Source: Bacteroidota bacterium (GTDB taxonomy: Bacteria; Bacteroidota; Bacteroidia; B-17B0; Aurantibacillaceae). Taken from it: a stretch of 64,000 nucleotides of DNA. Made by a program: the position numbers and the translations under genes. The notes beneath the pieces were generated by a model. The model searched no databases, was not told the origin of the DNA, and was given only the letters and a program-made list of their open reading frames with translations. The stretch is from contig JAFDYI010000013.1 in assembly GCA_018267475.1 (NCBI GenBank), positions 1-64,000 of the forward strand, read 5' to 3'. This document shows, piece by piece, positions 32,152-41,805 of the stretch. Within the stretch, counting starts at the first letter, position 1. Every line of letters starts with the position of its first letter.

Positions 32152-32475
32152 CTACTGAAATACGCCTATTTTTTTTCCTACCTCAGCAAAAAAATCTTTT
32201 ACCAAAGCGGCTGTTTGGTTGTCGGCGGTGGCTTTTTGAAAGGTATCGGTAAGGGTAAGAATGTTTTGTATGTAAAATTTTTTCATTTCGTCCACCATCA
32301 TGTCTTTCGTCCACAGGTCAATGCGCAGGGTGTTGTTTTCTTTTTCGTCCCACAGTGCTATCATGATGCTTTTGCACGAGCTGTTTTGGCCTGCATCGGG
32401 GGCTTTCCACTCAATATTTACCGGCAGGTTGTTTTCGTTTAGACTTACTTTAAAAGTGATTTCGGTTTGTTTCAT
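32152..32475 (-). CDS. gldC: Gliding motility protein GldC
   Basis: A 107-residue cytosolic protein of the Bacteroidota gliding/type IX secretion associated set. Recognised by overall length and segments such as VNIEWKAPDAG, IMIALWDEKENNTLRIDLWTKDMMVDEMKKFY and the C-terminal DFFAEVGKKIG. Role in gliding is accessory and poorly defined. gldB lies 54 bp upstream on the same strand, the conserved gldB-gldC order. Confidence 0.9.
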   Translation of the reverse strand: MKQTEITFKVSLNENNLPVNIEWKAPDAGQNSSCKSIMIALWDEKENNTLRIDLWTKDMMVDEMKKFYIQNILTLTDTFQKATADNQTAALVKDFFAEVGKKIGVFQ

Positions 32476-32529
32476 ATTTTTAGCTATGTAGTTGTAGGGT
32501 TGATTGATTTTATTATTTTAAAAGGGCTG

Positions 32530-33543
32530 TTAGGGTTTGTATTTTGATTGAGCTAAAATGATTTGCGCATCGGTGCTCATCAGTTGTTCTACGTTTATTT
32601 TTTCATTTTTATTCATGTACGAGCGTACTATTTGCCAGCCTACATAAGCGGCTATGCGCGGCGGGCACTCTTTGCTGATGCTTGAGGTAAAGGGCCCATC
32701 CGATATGTAGGGGCTTAGTTCTTTTAAATCGGTGTTGTATAAGCGGTTTTTTTCGGTAAAGTAAGCCCATATATTTTTGGCGTATTTATGGCAATACTGC
32801 ATCTGCACCCCTGTATATTGTATTTTTATAGAGTCGGCGGTGTTGGGCAGGGCGGCATCTAAGGCATAATATAGCTTCCCGTAAAAAATCATGTGGTTTA
32901 GTAAATTATTTAATTGTTCGTTTTTATCGTAGCAATGAATAAGCCAACCTTTTATGGCATCGCTTACCACATATTCCTTGCTCATAAAACGGGTTTTGTA
33001 TTTTGGGTATTGTAGCATTTTGTAATACTTATTGTCGCCCCCTAAATACATATCCCAGCTTATACCCAGGGTGCTATCAATGGTGGTGATGTTATAGTTC
33101 CAACCCGAAATAAAGCACACGTATTGTTTAGGCAGGGGAAGCTGAGGCAGGTGGTATTTAATATGTTTAAAGGCGTCGGTAAGTTGTTGCTCTATCTGTT
33201 TTACTTCTTTTTCGGTATATATTTTTTGCGATTGCAAATACACGTCTTTTATGTAAGCATCTTGTACAAAATTTTTTAATGCTTTATATATTGAGTCGTG
33301 CTCTTCGCCGTGATTGATAATATGGTACATAAAGCTGTTGTAAAAAGTTCCGTATTTTTTTTGCCAAAGAGGCGCGGTGCTTTCAAACAACCGGGGTGGG
33401 GTAGAAAAAATATCGTTATCTAACCGCAATAAGTCCGTAGCCGGAACCTGCACCGAGGACACATCTACCCCCTTTAGTTTATCGCTTTGACAAGAAGCTA
33501 AAAAAAGACTCGCACCCACTATAAAACCCGCGAATTTTCGCAT
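32530..33543 (-). CDS. gldB: Gliding motility lipoprotein GldB
   Basis: A 337-residue lipoprotein: signal peptide with lipobox LASC at the N-terminus. GldB features include RLDNDIFSTP, a long helical middle, FISGWNYNITTIDSTLGISWDMYLGGDNKYY, and DAIKGWLIHCYDKNEQLNNLLNHMIFYGKLYY. GldB is reported as required for gliding in Flavobacterium. Its presence does not show that this organism glides: gldB and gldC also occur in non-gliders, and no gldK-N or sprA is in view. Followed by gldC. Confidence 0.92.
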   Translation of the reverse strand: MRKFAGFIVGASLFLASCQSDKLKGVDVSSVQVPATDLLRLDNDIFSTPPRLFESTAPLWQKKYGTFYNSFMYHIINHGEEHDSIYKALKNFVQDAYIKDVYLQSQKIYTEKEVKQIEQQLTDAFKHIKYHLPQLPLPKQYVCFISGWNYNITTIDSTLGISWDMYLGGDNKYYKMLQYPKYKTRFMSKEYVVSDAIKGWLIHCYDKNEQLNNLLNHMIFYGKLYYALDAALPNTADSIKIQYTGVQMQYCHKYAKNIWAYFTEKNRLYNTDLKELSPYISDGPFTSSISKECPPRIAAYVGWQIVRSYMNKNEKINVEQLMSTDAQIILAQSKYKP

Positions 33544-33557
33544 ATTAAAAAAAAGTA

Positions 33558-33565
33558 TATTTTTG
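33558..33565 (+). promoter_or_regulatory. -7 element for OMP gene at 33595
   Basis: TATTTTTG, 29 bp before the ATG at 33595. Confidence 0.4.
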
Positions 33566-33594
33566 CGTTACAAAATTCTAAAAATAAAATGATT

Positions 33595-34461
33595 ATGAAA
33601 AAAATACTTTGCATTACGTTAATCGGTCTTTTTGCCACCCAAACACAAGCACAAACCAATACCGGCAGCAGCACCGCTTCTTCTTCTACCTCCTCTACCG
33701 ATACGCGTAAAGTGCGTGTGGGCGTGTTTGTGCGCGGCACCCCCAGCTGGTACAGCGAAAACCAAAACAACTATTACAGCAAAGGCGGCGCCGTTTTCGG
33801 ACTGGGTTTTGGTTTAAATTTAGAGTTTAAATTAAACGAAGTGTTGGCCTTTAAAACCGGTATTGGCGGTGATTTTGATGGCGGAAAAATAAACTATGCC
33901 TTTAATCAAGCCGCAGGCATTTATACCGGGTATCTTTTAGATAAAACCCCGCAACTAATTGAGGTTAAAGGGCAAAATTTAAACAGCCTTGCAAGCAATG
34001 TAAGCACCACTAATGCTTTGAAAGACCGCCAAATACACACCACTTATGTTACCATTCCTTTAGTGCTAAAAATGATGACCAAAGAAATAAACGGCTTTAA
34101 ATACTACGTTGATTTTGGGGCTAACGTAGGGGTTTTGGTGGGCGCTAAGGCTACCGACGATGTGCTGCAGGCAAGTGTAACCACCAACGCTTTAACTACA
34201 ACCAAAAACAGCAGTTTGAATATGTACAGCGATTGCATTCCTGTGCGGGCAGGATTAAACTTGGGCATTGGCAGCGAGTACCGCTTGGCAGGTACCACGT
34301 CGGTATTTTTAGGGGTTAATTTTATCAACTCCTTTATACCTACTTTAAAATCAAACTCGGTATATAACTTTACTAATGTAGATGGCGCCGGCAATTTTAC
34401 CTATGCGCAACAAAGCGCTAAGTCTATGGGGGTGCAAATAAATATAGGGGTGATGTTTTAA
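33595..34461 (+). CDS. PorT-like outer membrane beta-barrel protein
   Basis: About 288 residues from ATG 33595 (the upstream in-frame ATG at 33589 would add two residues). Signal peptide MKKILCITLIGLFATQTQAQ, a Ser/Thr linker, then a barrel with GLGFGLNLEFKLNEVLAFKTGIG, YVTIPLVLKMM and INIGVMF at the C-terminus. The YVTIPLVLK segment is common in PorT-family barrels. No partner genes suggest its task; it is divergent from gldB. Confidence 0.75.
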   Translation: MKKILCITLIGLFATQTQAQTNTGSSTASSSTSSTDTRKVRVGVFVRGTPSWYSENQNNYYSKGGAVFGLGFGLNLEFKLNEVLAFKTGIGGDFDGGKINYAFNQAAGIYTGYLLDKTPQLIEVKGQNLNSLASNVSTTNALKDRQIHTTYVTIPLVLKMMTKEINGFKYYVDFGANVGVLVGAKATDDVLQASVTTNALTTTKNSSLNMYSDCIPVRAGLNLGIGSEYRLAGTTSVFLGVNFINSFIPTLKSNSVYNFTNVDGAGNFTYAQQSAKSMGVQINIGVMF

Positions 34462-34493
34462 ATAAAACACAGGCCCCTTTCAAAACAAGCGCC

Positions 34494-35054
34494 ATGAATG
34501 GGTATTTATTTAGTTTCTCTTTTTGGAAGCGAGTGGGCGAGTCGTACTATTTTAGAGTCATAAAAAATTCGTTTCTGTTTTTTTGTGTCGCCCTTTGTTG
34601 TATCTGGAATATAAGTACTGTAAAAAATTCCGGTATAGGGGTATCTCAATCGGTGGCCCCCTTTGTGTACGCCTTGCGTTTAGACCAAAGTTGGGGCATG
34701 TTTGCACCTACCGTGCTAAAAGAGGACGGTTGGTTGGTAATGGAGGGCACCACCTTCGATAAAAAAAAAATAGATATAAACAGAGAGGGGGCGGCTGTAA
34801 ATTACAGCAAGCCGCACTGTGTGCTGGATTACATCAAAAGCGACAGGCAGCGTAAATATCAAGAAAATCTTTTATTTGAGTGCAATCGTTTTATCCGCCC
34901 TTTTTATTGCACGTATTTGTTAAACGCATGGAATGAGCAACATCCCAACAAAAAAATTTCTTCTCTGCAACTGGTATATATGAAAGAAGTTACCATGCCC
35001 CCTTTTCAAAAACCTAAAATAAGTAAAGAAAGTGTGTGTGCGTGCAGCAAGTAG
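34494..35054 (+). CDS. Membrane protein resembling the C-terminal part of HTTM-type proteins
   Basis: A 186-residue protein with one or two hydrophobic helices in residues 20-55 and then LRLDQSWGMFAPTVLKEDGWLVMEG, a phrase seen near the C-terminus of Bacteroidota HTTM (vitamin K-dependent carboxylase-like) membrane proteins. The helical core of HTTM is missing, so this may be a truncated relative or a separate small family. The tail has FYCTYLLNAWNEQHPNKKISSLQLVYMK and ends CACSK. It starts 32 bp after the PorT-like gene. Function not assigned. Confidence 0.5.
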   Translation: MNGYLFSFSFWKRVGESYYFRVIKNSFLFFCVALCCIWNISTVKNSGIGVSQSVAPFVYALRLDQSWGMFAPTVLKEDGWLVMEGTTFDKKKIDINREGAAVNYSKPHCVLDYIKSDRQRKYQENLLFECNRFIRPFYCTYLLNAWNEQHPNKKISSLQLVYMKEVTMPPFQKPKISKESVCACSK

Positions 35055-35077
35055 CGCCGTTAAACCATACACAAACT

Positions 35078-35102
35078 AAAAAGCCCCGCGTTAGCGAGGC
35101 TT
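35078..35102 (-). terminator. Terminator of tRNA-Val
   Basis: On the minus strand AAGCC-T-CGC, loop TAAC, GCG-G-GGCTT (one mismatch) followed by TTTTT, just after the tRNA 3-prime end. Confidence 0.75.
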
Positions 35103-35105
35103 GTG

Positions 35106-35180
35106 TGGGAACTGCTGGGTTCGAACCAGCGACCCCCTGCTTGTAAGGCAGGTGCTCTGAACCAGCTGAGCTAAGCTCCC
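35106..35180 (-). tRNA. tRNA-Val (UAC)
   Basis: Minus-strand cloverleaf: acceptor GGGAGCT with AGTTCCC (one G-U), D arm AGCTCAGCTGG..., anticodon stem CTGCC/GGCAG-type with loop CTTACAA and anticodon TAC (plus positions 35143-35145), T arm CTGGG TTCGAAC. Discriminator A at 35106; CCA is not encoded. A tRNA-Glu elsewhere in the window does encode CCA. Confidence 0.95.
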
Positions 35181-35366
35181 GTTAGGTTCCTGTTTTTTTA
35201 AAAAGAACGGCTGCAAATATAGTAGTTTTTTATTATTCAAAACAAATGTGGTTTATTTTTTATTTTAATGCCTCTTTTTTTAAAATGCGCTTGCTGTACG
35301 CCAATACTTTATTACAAAAAAGCAAAATTCTCTATAAAGAGTAGTTGCTTGTACTATTTTTTATAC

Positions 35367-35374
35367 TATTTTTG
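35367..35374 (+). promoter_or_regulatory. -7 element for gene at 35400
   Basis: TATTTTTG, 25 bp before the ATG at 35400. Confidence 0.45.
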
Positions 35375-35399
35375 CTGAAAATTAACAAAAATAAAAATT

Positions 35400-36002
35400 A
35401 TGAAAAAACTAAACAACCTAATGGCAGCAGCTGTAATATTAGTTGCCACAGCCACACAAGCTCAAAAATGGAATCAGCCTATAAGCTTTTTAAAAGGTGA
35501 AAAAAACCTAAACATACAATATACCTATGATGGGCTTGTTGTAGGAAAAGACGGAACAGAAAAAGATTACATAGCCCGCAAAAAAGAAGATTATGCCAAA
35601 AAAGATCCCCAAAAAGCGGAAAAATTTGAAAAAGGTTGGTATGAGGCGCGCCCCAGTAATTATTTCCCAAAATTTGAAGGCCTTTTAAATAAGGGTTTAG
35701 GAAAAGTGGGCATAGCGGCCGCACAAAACCAAACCGGCGCCAAATATACCCTTGTTGTACACACCACTTTTATTGAACCCGGTTTTAATGTAGGAGTTAT
35801 GAAAAAACCTGCAGCCGCCAATTTTGAAATGAAATTGGTAGAAACGGCAAACCCGAACACCACTCTTTCGTCGGCTTTTGTAATGAATGTACCCGGCTCT
35901 CAATTTAGTGGTTACGATTTTGACGCTACTACTCGCATAAGCGAATGTTATGCAAAGGCCGCCAAAATGATTGCTAAAACCATGGCAAAAGGCTTGAAGT
36001 AA
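35400..36002 (+). CDS. Secreted conserved hypothetical protein
   Basis: A 200-residue exported protein: signal peptide MKKLNNLMAAAVILVATATQAQ, then ISFLKGEKNLNIQYTYDGLVVG, a charged Lys/Asp/Glu stretch (YIARKKEDYAKKDPQKAEKF), KYTLVVHTTFIEPGFNVG and SGYDFDATTRISECYAKAAKMIAK. The ordering resembles small Bacteroidota periplasmic proteins with a C-terminal amphipathic helix, but I cannot name the family. It has its own promoter and a strong terminator after it, so it is monocistronic. Confidence 0.7.
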   Translation: MKKLNNLMAAAVILVATATQAQKWNQPISFLKGEKNLNIQYTYDGLVVGKDGTEKDYIARKKEDYAKKDPQKAEKFEKGWYEARPSNYFPKFEGLLNKGLGKVGIAAAQNQTGAKYTLVVHTTFIEPGFNVGVMKKPAAANFEMKLVETANPNTTLSSAFVMNVPGSQFSGYDFDATTRISECYAKAAKMIAKTMAKGLK

Positions 36003-36030
36003 TACCGCTTTTGTGTCGTTGCTGTTATAG

Positions 36031-37653
<1,623 letters not shown>

Positions 37654-37718
37654 GATAGAGGGCGGGGCGCGTGTATTTCACGCCTCCATACCAATATATT
37701 CATACCAATATCTAAAAA

Positions 37719-37952
37719 ATGCAAGTAGAGATTATCACCCCCGATAAAAAATTGTTTGAAGGCGAAGCAAAGTCGCTTACGGTGCCGGGCTCTGAGGGTT
37801 CTTTGGGCATTTTAAACAATCACGCACCTATGATTGCCTCCTTAAAACAAGGAAAAGTAAAGGTAAGCACTGCTTCTGAAACCAAAAATTTTGAAATAAA
37901 AGGAGGCGTGATAGAGGTGCTGAAAAACAAAGTAGTAGTATTGGCTGAATAG
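37719..37952 (+). CDS. atpC: ATP synthase F1 subunit epsilon (short form)
   Basis: A 77-residue protein matching only the N-terminal beta-sandwich of epsilon (MQVEIITPDKKLFEGEAKSLTVPGSEGSLGILNNHAPMIASLKQG...). The C-terminal two-helix inhibitory domain present in E. coli epsilon (about 130-140 residues in all) is absent, and the frame closes cleanly, so this is a natural short form as in many Bacteroidota and not a frameshift. ATP-hydrolysis inhibition by the epsilon arm is therefore not expected. Confidence 0.92.
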   Translation: MQVEIITPDKKLFEGEAKSLTVPGSEGSLGILNNHAPMIASLKQGKVKVSTASETKNFEIKGGVIEVLKNKVVVLAE

Positions 37953-37980
37953 TATATTTAGCCGAGTAAGTTTCTCTTTT

Positions 37981-38826
37981 TTATCGCGCTGAAAAGTGGA
38001 TGCGCGCCCAAAAACTGTTGGTTTCGTAGCGCGGGTTGCTTTCTGAAGCGGGTCCCCGCATGGTATTCATACGGCCGTTGCCGCCCCCCATACTACCCAT
38101 GCCCATACCGTTGCCGCCCATGCCCCCGCCCATACCGCCAGAGCCCATGCTGTTGTTGGCGTTGCTGCTGTTATCATCTTCTTTTTTAGGCGCTGTAAAC
38201 CCATGTATGGTGATGGCAAAATCAAAATTTTTGATGCTGTCTTTAGGCTCTAAAGCGGGTTTGTAAAAAGTATTAAAAGGAATAACAGCCTCATAAATCA
38301 TAATGTTGTTTTTGTCCCAGTTAATGCTCACCCGCAAACCATATTCATTGTCGGCAGCTAAATAGTCGGGAATGTTTTTTTTAAATCCTATCAGTTGCAT
38401 TTGATTTACTTGATTTAAAAATTTTTCTTTTACCTCATCGTTATAGCTGCTGTTTTTTTTATTAGGGTGAACGGTGTTTTGCGTTGCTTCTTCGTTGGCT
38501 TTGTCGGGCACCGGAAATAAAATGCCGCTGCGTCGGGTTTTTTTAGCTAAGGTATCAATCCATATATTGAGGCCGCTGTGCATAATTTTTTCCTGAGATA
38601 GTTCGTCAACCACACGCACGCATAGATAGATGTTTTTGTTGTCGTTGGATAAGGTGTAGTTAAGTTTTGTATCAGAGTCGTAAAACCTAAGAGGCACAGC
38701 CCATTCAGAAGCGTTTCCATCGGCAGTAACAGGTGTTTTTTGCCAACCGGCTCTATACAAAGCTTTTGGGGCGCAAGCAAAAACAAAAAGCAAAGAGGCA
38801 AGAAACGCAAGAATTTTTATTCGCAT
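37981..38826 (-). CDS. Lipoprotein with CBM9/DOMON-like domain and Gly/Met-rich segment
   Basis: A 281-residue lipoprotein: signal with lipobox FACA at residues 15-18. Residues 30-210 resemble a family 9 carbohydrate-binding or DOMON-like beta sandwich (TADGNASEWAVPLRFYDSD, NIYLCVRVVDE, INWDKNNIMIYEAVIPF). Residues about 225-260 are a low-complexity run of Gly and Met with Asn, then RMNTMRGPASESNPRYETNSFWARIHF as a final strand. Ligand unknown. The Gly/Met run is GC-rich compared with the rest. It is convergent with atpC over 28 bp. Confidence 0.7.
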   Translation of the reverse strand: MRIKILAFLASLLFVFACAPKALYRAGWQKTPVTADGNASEWAVPLRFYDSDTKLNYTLSNDNKNIYLCVRVVDELSQEKIMHSGLNIWIDTLAKKTRRSGILFPVPDKANEEATQNTVHPNKKNSSYNDEVKEKFLNQVNQMQLIGFKKNIPDYLAADNEYGLRVSINWDKNNIMIYEAVIPFNTFYKPALEPKDSIKNFDFAITIHGFTAPKKEDDNSSNANNSMGSGGMGGGMGGNGMGMGSMGGGNGRMNTMRGPASESNPRYETNSFWARIHFSAR

Positions 38827-38862
38827 GAGAATTTTATTAAAGGCAAAAATACTTTTTTCTTT

Positions 38863-40782
38863 TTATCCCTGTATTTTTTCACTTATTTTTTCCCACTCCT
38901 GCAGGGTTGTTTCTAATTTCTTTTTTAATGCGTCGTATCGAACAAAAAAATCTTTTTCGGCGCTTAGCTGTTTGTATTTTTCGGGTATAGCAAGTTGTTC
39001 GTCTAACGATTTTAACTCCGTTTCTAGCTGGGCTATTTCTTTTTCTGTTTTTTGAAGTTGGGTTTTTAATTGCTTTTGTTGTTTTTCTTTTTCGTTTGGC
39101 TCGTTGTCTTTCGTTTTTTCTGCTTTAGGCTCCGGTTTTGTTTCGCTTATGTTTGTTTTTAGCTCGGCTAAGCGCTCTAATTTTCGTTTGTGCATAAACT
39201 CTTTAATATCGCATAGATGTTCTTTTACGTGCCCTTCTCTAAATTCAAACAAGCGATGGCACATGCCGTCTAAAAAATCGCGGTCGTGCGACACTAAAAT
39301 AACGGTGCCTTCGTAATCCATAATTGCTTTTTTCAAAATTTCTTTACTGCGAATGTCTAAATGGTTGGTGGGTTCGTCTAATAGCAATAAATTATAGGGC
39401 TCTAGCAACAGTTTGCACAGAGCCAAACGCCCTCGTTCACCACCGCTTAGTACGCGTACTTTTTTATCTATGTCATCTCCTCCAAATAAAAAAGAACCCA
39501 AAATATTTCGCACCTGTTTACGAACATCGCCCACGGCTAACTCATCAATGGTTTCAAACACGGTTTTGTTTGGGTCTAACTTTTCTTCTTGGTCTTGCTC
39601 AAACACACCGGCCATTACACTGTGCCCTAGTTGCACAGTTCCTTCGTATTTTGTTTTACCTCCAATCATTTTCATCATAGTAGATTTTCCCTCCCCGTTA
39701 CGCCCTACTAAAGCAATTTTTTCGCCTTTAGTAACGATAAAATTAGCGTCTTTAAAAATACGTTTTTCGCCATACTCTTTTGCTGCATTTTCTACGGTAA
39801 GCACTATTTTTCCTGAGTGAGCCGGAGGAGGAAAACGCATGTGCATAACCGAAGTGTCGTCTTCGTCCACCTCAACGCGCTCCATACGGTCTAGTTTTTT
39901 TATTAAGCTTTGGGCAAAGGAGGCTTTGTTGGCTTTAGCGCGGTATTTATCAATAAGTGCTTCGGTATGGTCAATAATTTTTTGTTGATTTTTTGCTGCG
40001 TTTTCTTGTGTTTCTTTGCGCTCTTTTCTCAGCACTAAGTATTTGCTGTAATTGGCTTTGTAATCGTATATTTTTTTACTTACTATTTCAATGGTTCTAT
40101 TGGTAACGTTGTCTAAAAATTGTTTGTCGTGGCTTATTAGCACTACGGCGCCGGTGTACGTGTCCATAAATTCTTCTAACCATTGAATGGCTTCAATATC
40201 CAAGTGGTTGGTGGGTTCATCTAGTAACAGCACATCGGGTTTTTGTAAAAGCAGTTTAGCTAATTCAATACGCATGCGCCAGCCGCCACTAAACTCGTTG
40301 GTTTGTCGGGTAAAATCTTTTCTTTCAAAACCCAGTCCGCGCAAAATTTTTTCAATCTCTTCATCGCGGTTGCCGGCTCCTAAAATGTCTAAACGCGCCG
40401 ACACGTCGGTTACTTCGGTAATAAGCCTGGCGTAGCTGTCGCTTTCGTAATCGGTGCGGGTTTCAAATTCTTTGTTGATGGCTTCTAAGCGGGTTTGCAA
40501 ATCCATAATTTCTTGATAAGCCGTTGCTGTTTCTTCAAACACGGTACGCCCGTGCTGATGTATCATATCTTGAGGCAGATACCCTATTTTAAAATCTTTT
40601 GGCTTAGAAATTTCTCCTTTGGTGGGGTTATCTATTCCGGCAATAAGTTTTAGCATGGTGCTTTTTCCCGCCCCATTTTTTCCGGCAAGGCCTATGCGGT
40701 CTTTTGGGTTTACTAAAAAACTAACATTATCAAAAAGAGTAAAACCTCCAAACGAAACGGTAACCGAGTTAACTGAAATCAT
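38863..40782 (-). CDS. ABC-F family ATPase
   Basis: A 639-residue cytosolic protein with two ABC ATPase domains and no membrane part, of the ABC-F translation-factor or resistance class. Domain 1: Walker A GKNGAGKST (about 34-42), signature LSGG-like FSGGWRMRIELAKLLL, Walker B DVLLLDEPTNHLD. The interdomain linker (about 235-310) is charged and helical. Domain 2: GRNGEGKST, LSGGERGRLALCKLL, LLLLDEPTNHLD. A C-terminal coiled coil (about 530-635) is rich in Lys/Glu. Whether it is housekeeping (EttA/Uup-like) or a resistance factor cannot be told; the context is unremarkable. Confidence 0.92.
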   Translation of the reverse strand: MISVNSVTVSFGGFTLFDNVSFLVNPKDRIGLAGKNGAGKSTMLKLIAGIDNPTKGEISKPKDFKIGYLPQDMIHQHGRTVFEETATAYQEIMDLQTRLEAINKEFETRTDYESDSYARLITEVTDVSARLDILGAGNRDEEIEKILRGLGFERKDFTRQTNEFSGGWRMRIELAKLLLQKPDVLLLDEPTNHLDIEAIQWLEEFMDTYTGAVVLISHDKQFLDNVTNRTIEIVSKKIYDYKANYSKYLVLRKERKETQENAAKNQQKIIDHTEALIDKYRAKANKASFAQSLIKKLDRMERVEVDEDDTSVMHMRFPPPAHSGKIVLTVENAAKEYGEKRIFKDANFIVTKGEKIALVGRNGEGKSTMMKMIGGKTKYEGTVQLGHSVMAGVFEQDQEEKLDPNKTVFETIDELAVGDVRKQVRNILGSFLFGGDDIDKKVRVLSGGERGRLALCKLLLEPYNLLLLDEPTNHLDIRSKEILKKAIMDYEGTVILVSHDRDFLDGMCHRLFEFREGHVKEHLCDIKEFMHKRKLERLAELKTNISETKPEPKAEKTKDNEPNEKEKQQKQLKTQLQKTEKEIAQLETELKSLDEQLAIPEKYKQLSAEKDFFVRYDALKKKLETTLQEWEKISEKIQG

Positions 40783-40812
40783 ATAAAAAAATTAAGGCAG
40801 CAAAAGTACGGA

Positions 40813-41805
40813 TTAAGAATGGTTTTTTTTAAGCAAAAGCCACAAAACAAAAGGAGCGCCAAACAAAGAGGTTATAACATTGATAGGGAGTACGGCTTCA
40901 AAAAAAGGCAAATTAGATAAGATATCGCACAGAAGCAAAAAGCAGGAGCCTCCTATTATGTTTCCTATTAGCTGGTGCAGGTGGTGCGTGGTTTTTAAAA
41001 AAATACGCACCACATGAGGCAAGGCTAAGCCCACAAAACCAATGGGGCCGCAGTAGGCGGTGGTTACGCCGCTTAAAACAGCGACTAAAACCAGGATGGC
41101 GTTTTTTACAAAACCAATGTTTACGCCCAGTAAGCGCGCTTGCTCATCGCCTAGCAACAAGGCGTTTAATGATTTTATTAAAAGAAAACAAGCTATGAAG
41201 CAAAGGCATAAAATCAAAAAGAAAAAAACCAAATGGCCTTGGGTAAGGTAGCTAAGAGAGGCTAAATTCCAAAGAACAAAATTTTTGAGGTGCTGTGCAT
41301 TTGCAAAATACTCCAACACCGATTGCCACGCGCCGGCAATAAAGCCAATCATCATTCCAATCAGCAAAATATAAGCTTGCTTGTATATTTTTTTTGCAAC
41401 GAGCATAATAAGAAGCAAGCCCGCTAAAGCCCCTAAAGCCGACACGAGAGGCACGCCCCACGCGCGAAAAAACACACCTAAAGCGCCGCTGCTCATCATA
41501 AATACGGCAACAAAAAGAGAGGATACCGCGTTTACCCCAAGTACATAGGGGCCTGCCAAAGGGTTTCTAAAAAAAGTTTGCATAAGCATGCCCGCTACCG
41601 CAAGCGCCGCACCTGCACCAACGGCTGTAAGTGCTTTGGGTAATCTAAAGTCAAAAAGAATAATATGATCTGTCGTGTTTTCTGAATCCCAAAAACAGCT
41701 TATTATTTTTTTTATAGGAATAAAAACAGAACCTAAGGCTATGTCCAGTACAAAAAGCAACAATAGCAACAAAAACAGCAAGCTGTATTTTTTAAAAAAA
41801 ATCAT
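40813..41805 (-). CDS. FecCD-type ABC transporter permease
   Basis: A 330-residue membrane subunit of a siderophore/haem/cobalamin importer: about nine hydrophobic helices, the segment RLPKALTAVGAGAALAVAGMLMQTFFRNPLAGPYVLGVN typical of BtuC/FecD, LLGDEQARLLGV and GPIGFVGLALPHVVRI. It overlaps the substrate-binding lipoprotein gene by 4 bp (ATGA at 41802-41805), so they are one operon. No ATP-binding subunit is found in this operon; an adjacent ABC-F gene is not a transporter ATPase. Substrate unknown. Confidence 0.92.
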   Translation of the reverse strand: MIFFKKYSLLFLLLLLLFVLDIALGSVFIPIKKIISCFWDSENTTDHIILFDFRLPKALTAVGAGAALAVAGMLMQTFFRNPLAGPYVLGVNAVSSLFVAVFMMSSGALGVFFRAWGVPLVSALGALAGLLLIMLVAKKIYKQAYILLIGMMIGFIAGAWQSVLEYFANAQHLKNFVLWNLASLSYLTQGHLVFFFLILCLCFIACFLLIKSLNALLLGDEQARLLGVNIGFVKNAILVLVAVLSGVTTAYCGPIGFVGLALPHVVRIFLKTTHHLHQLIGNIIGGSCFLLLCDILSNLPFFEAVLPINVITSLFGAPFVLWLLLKKNHS

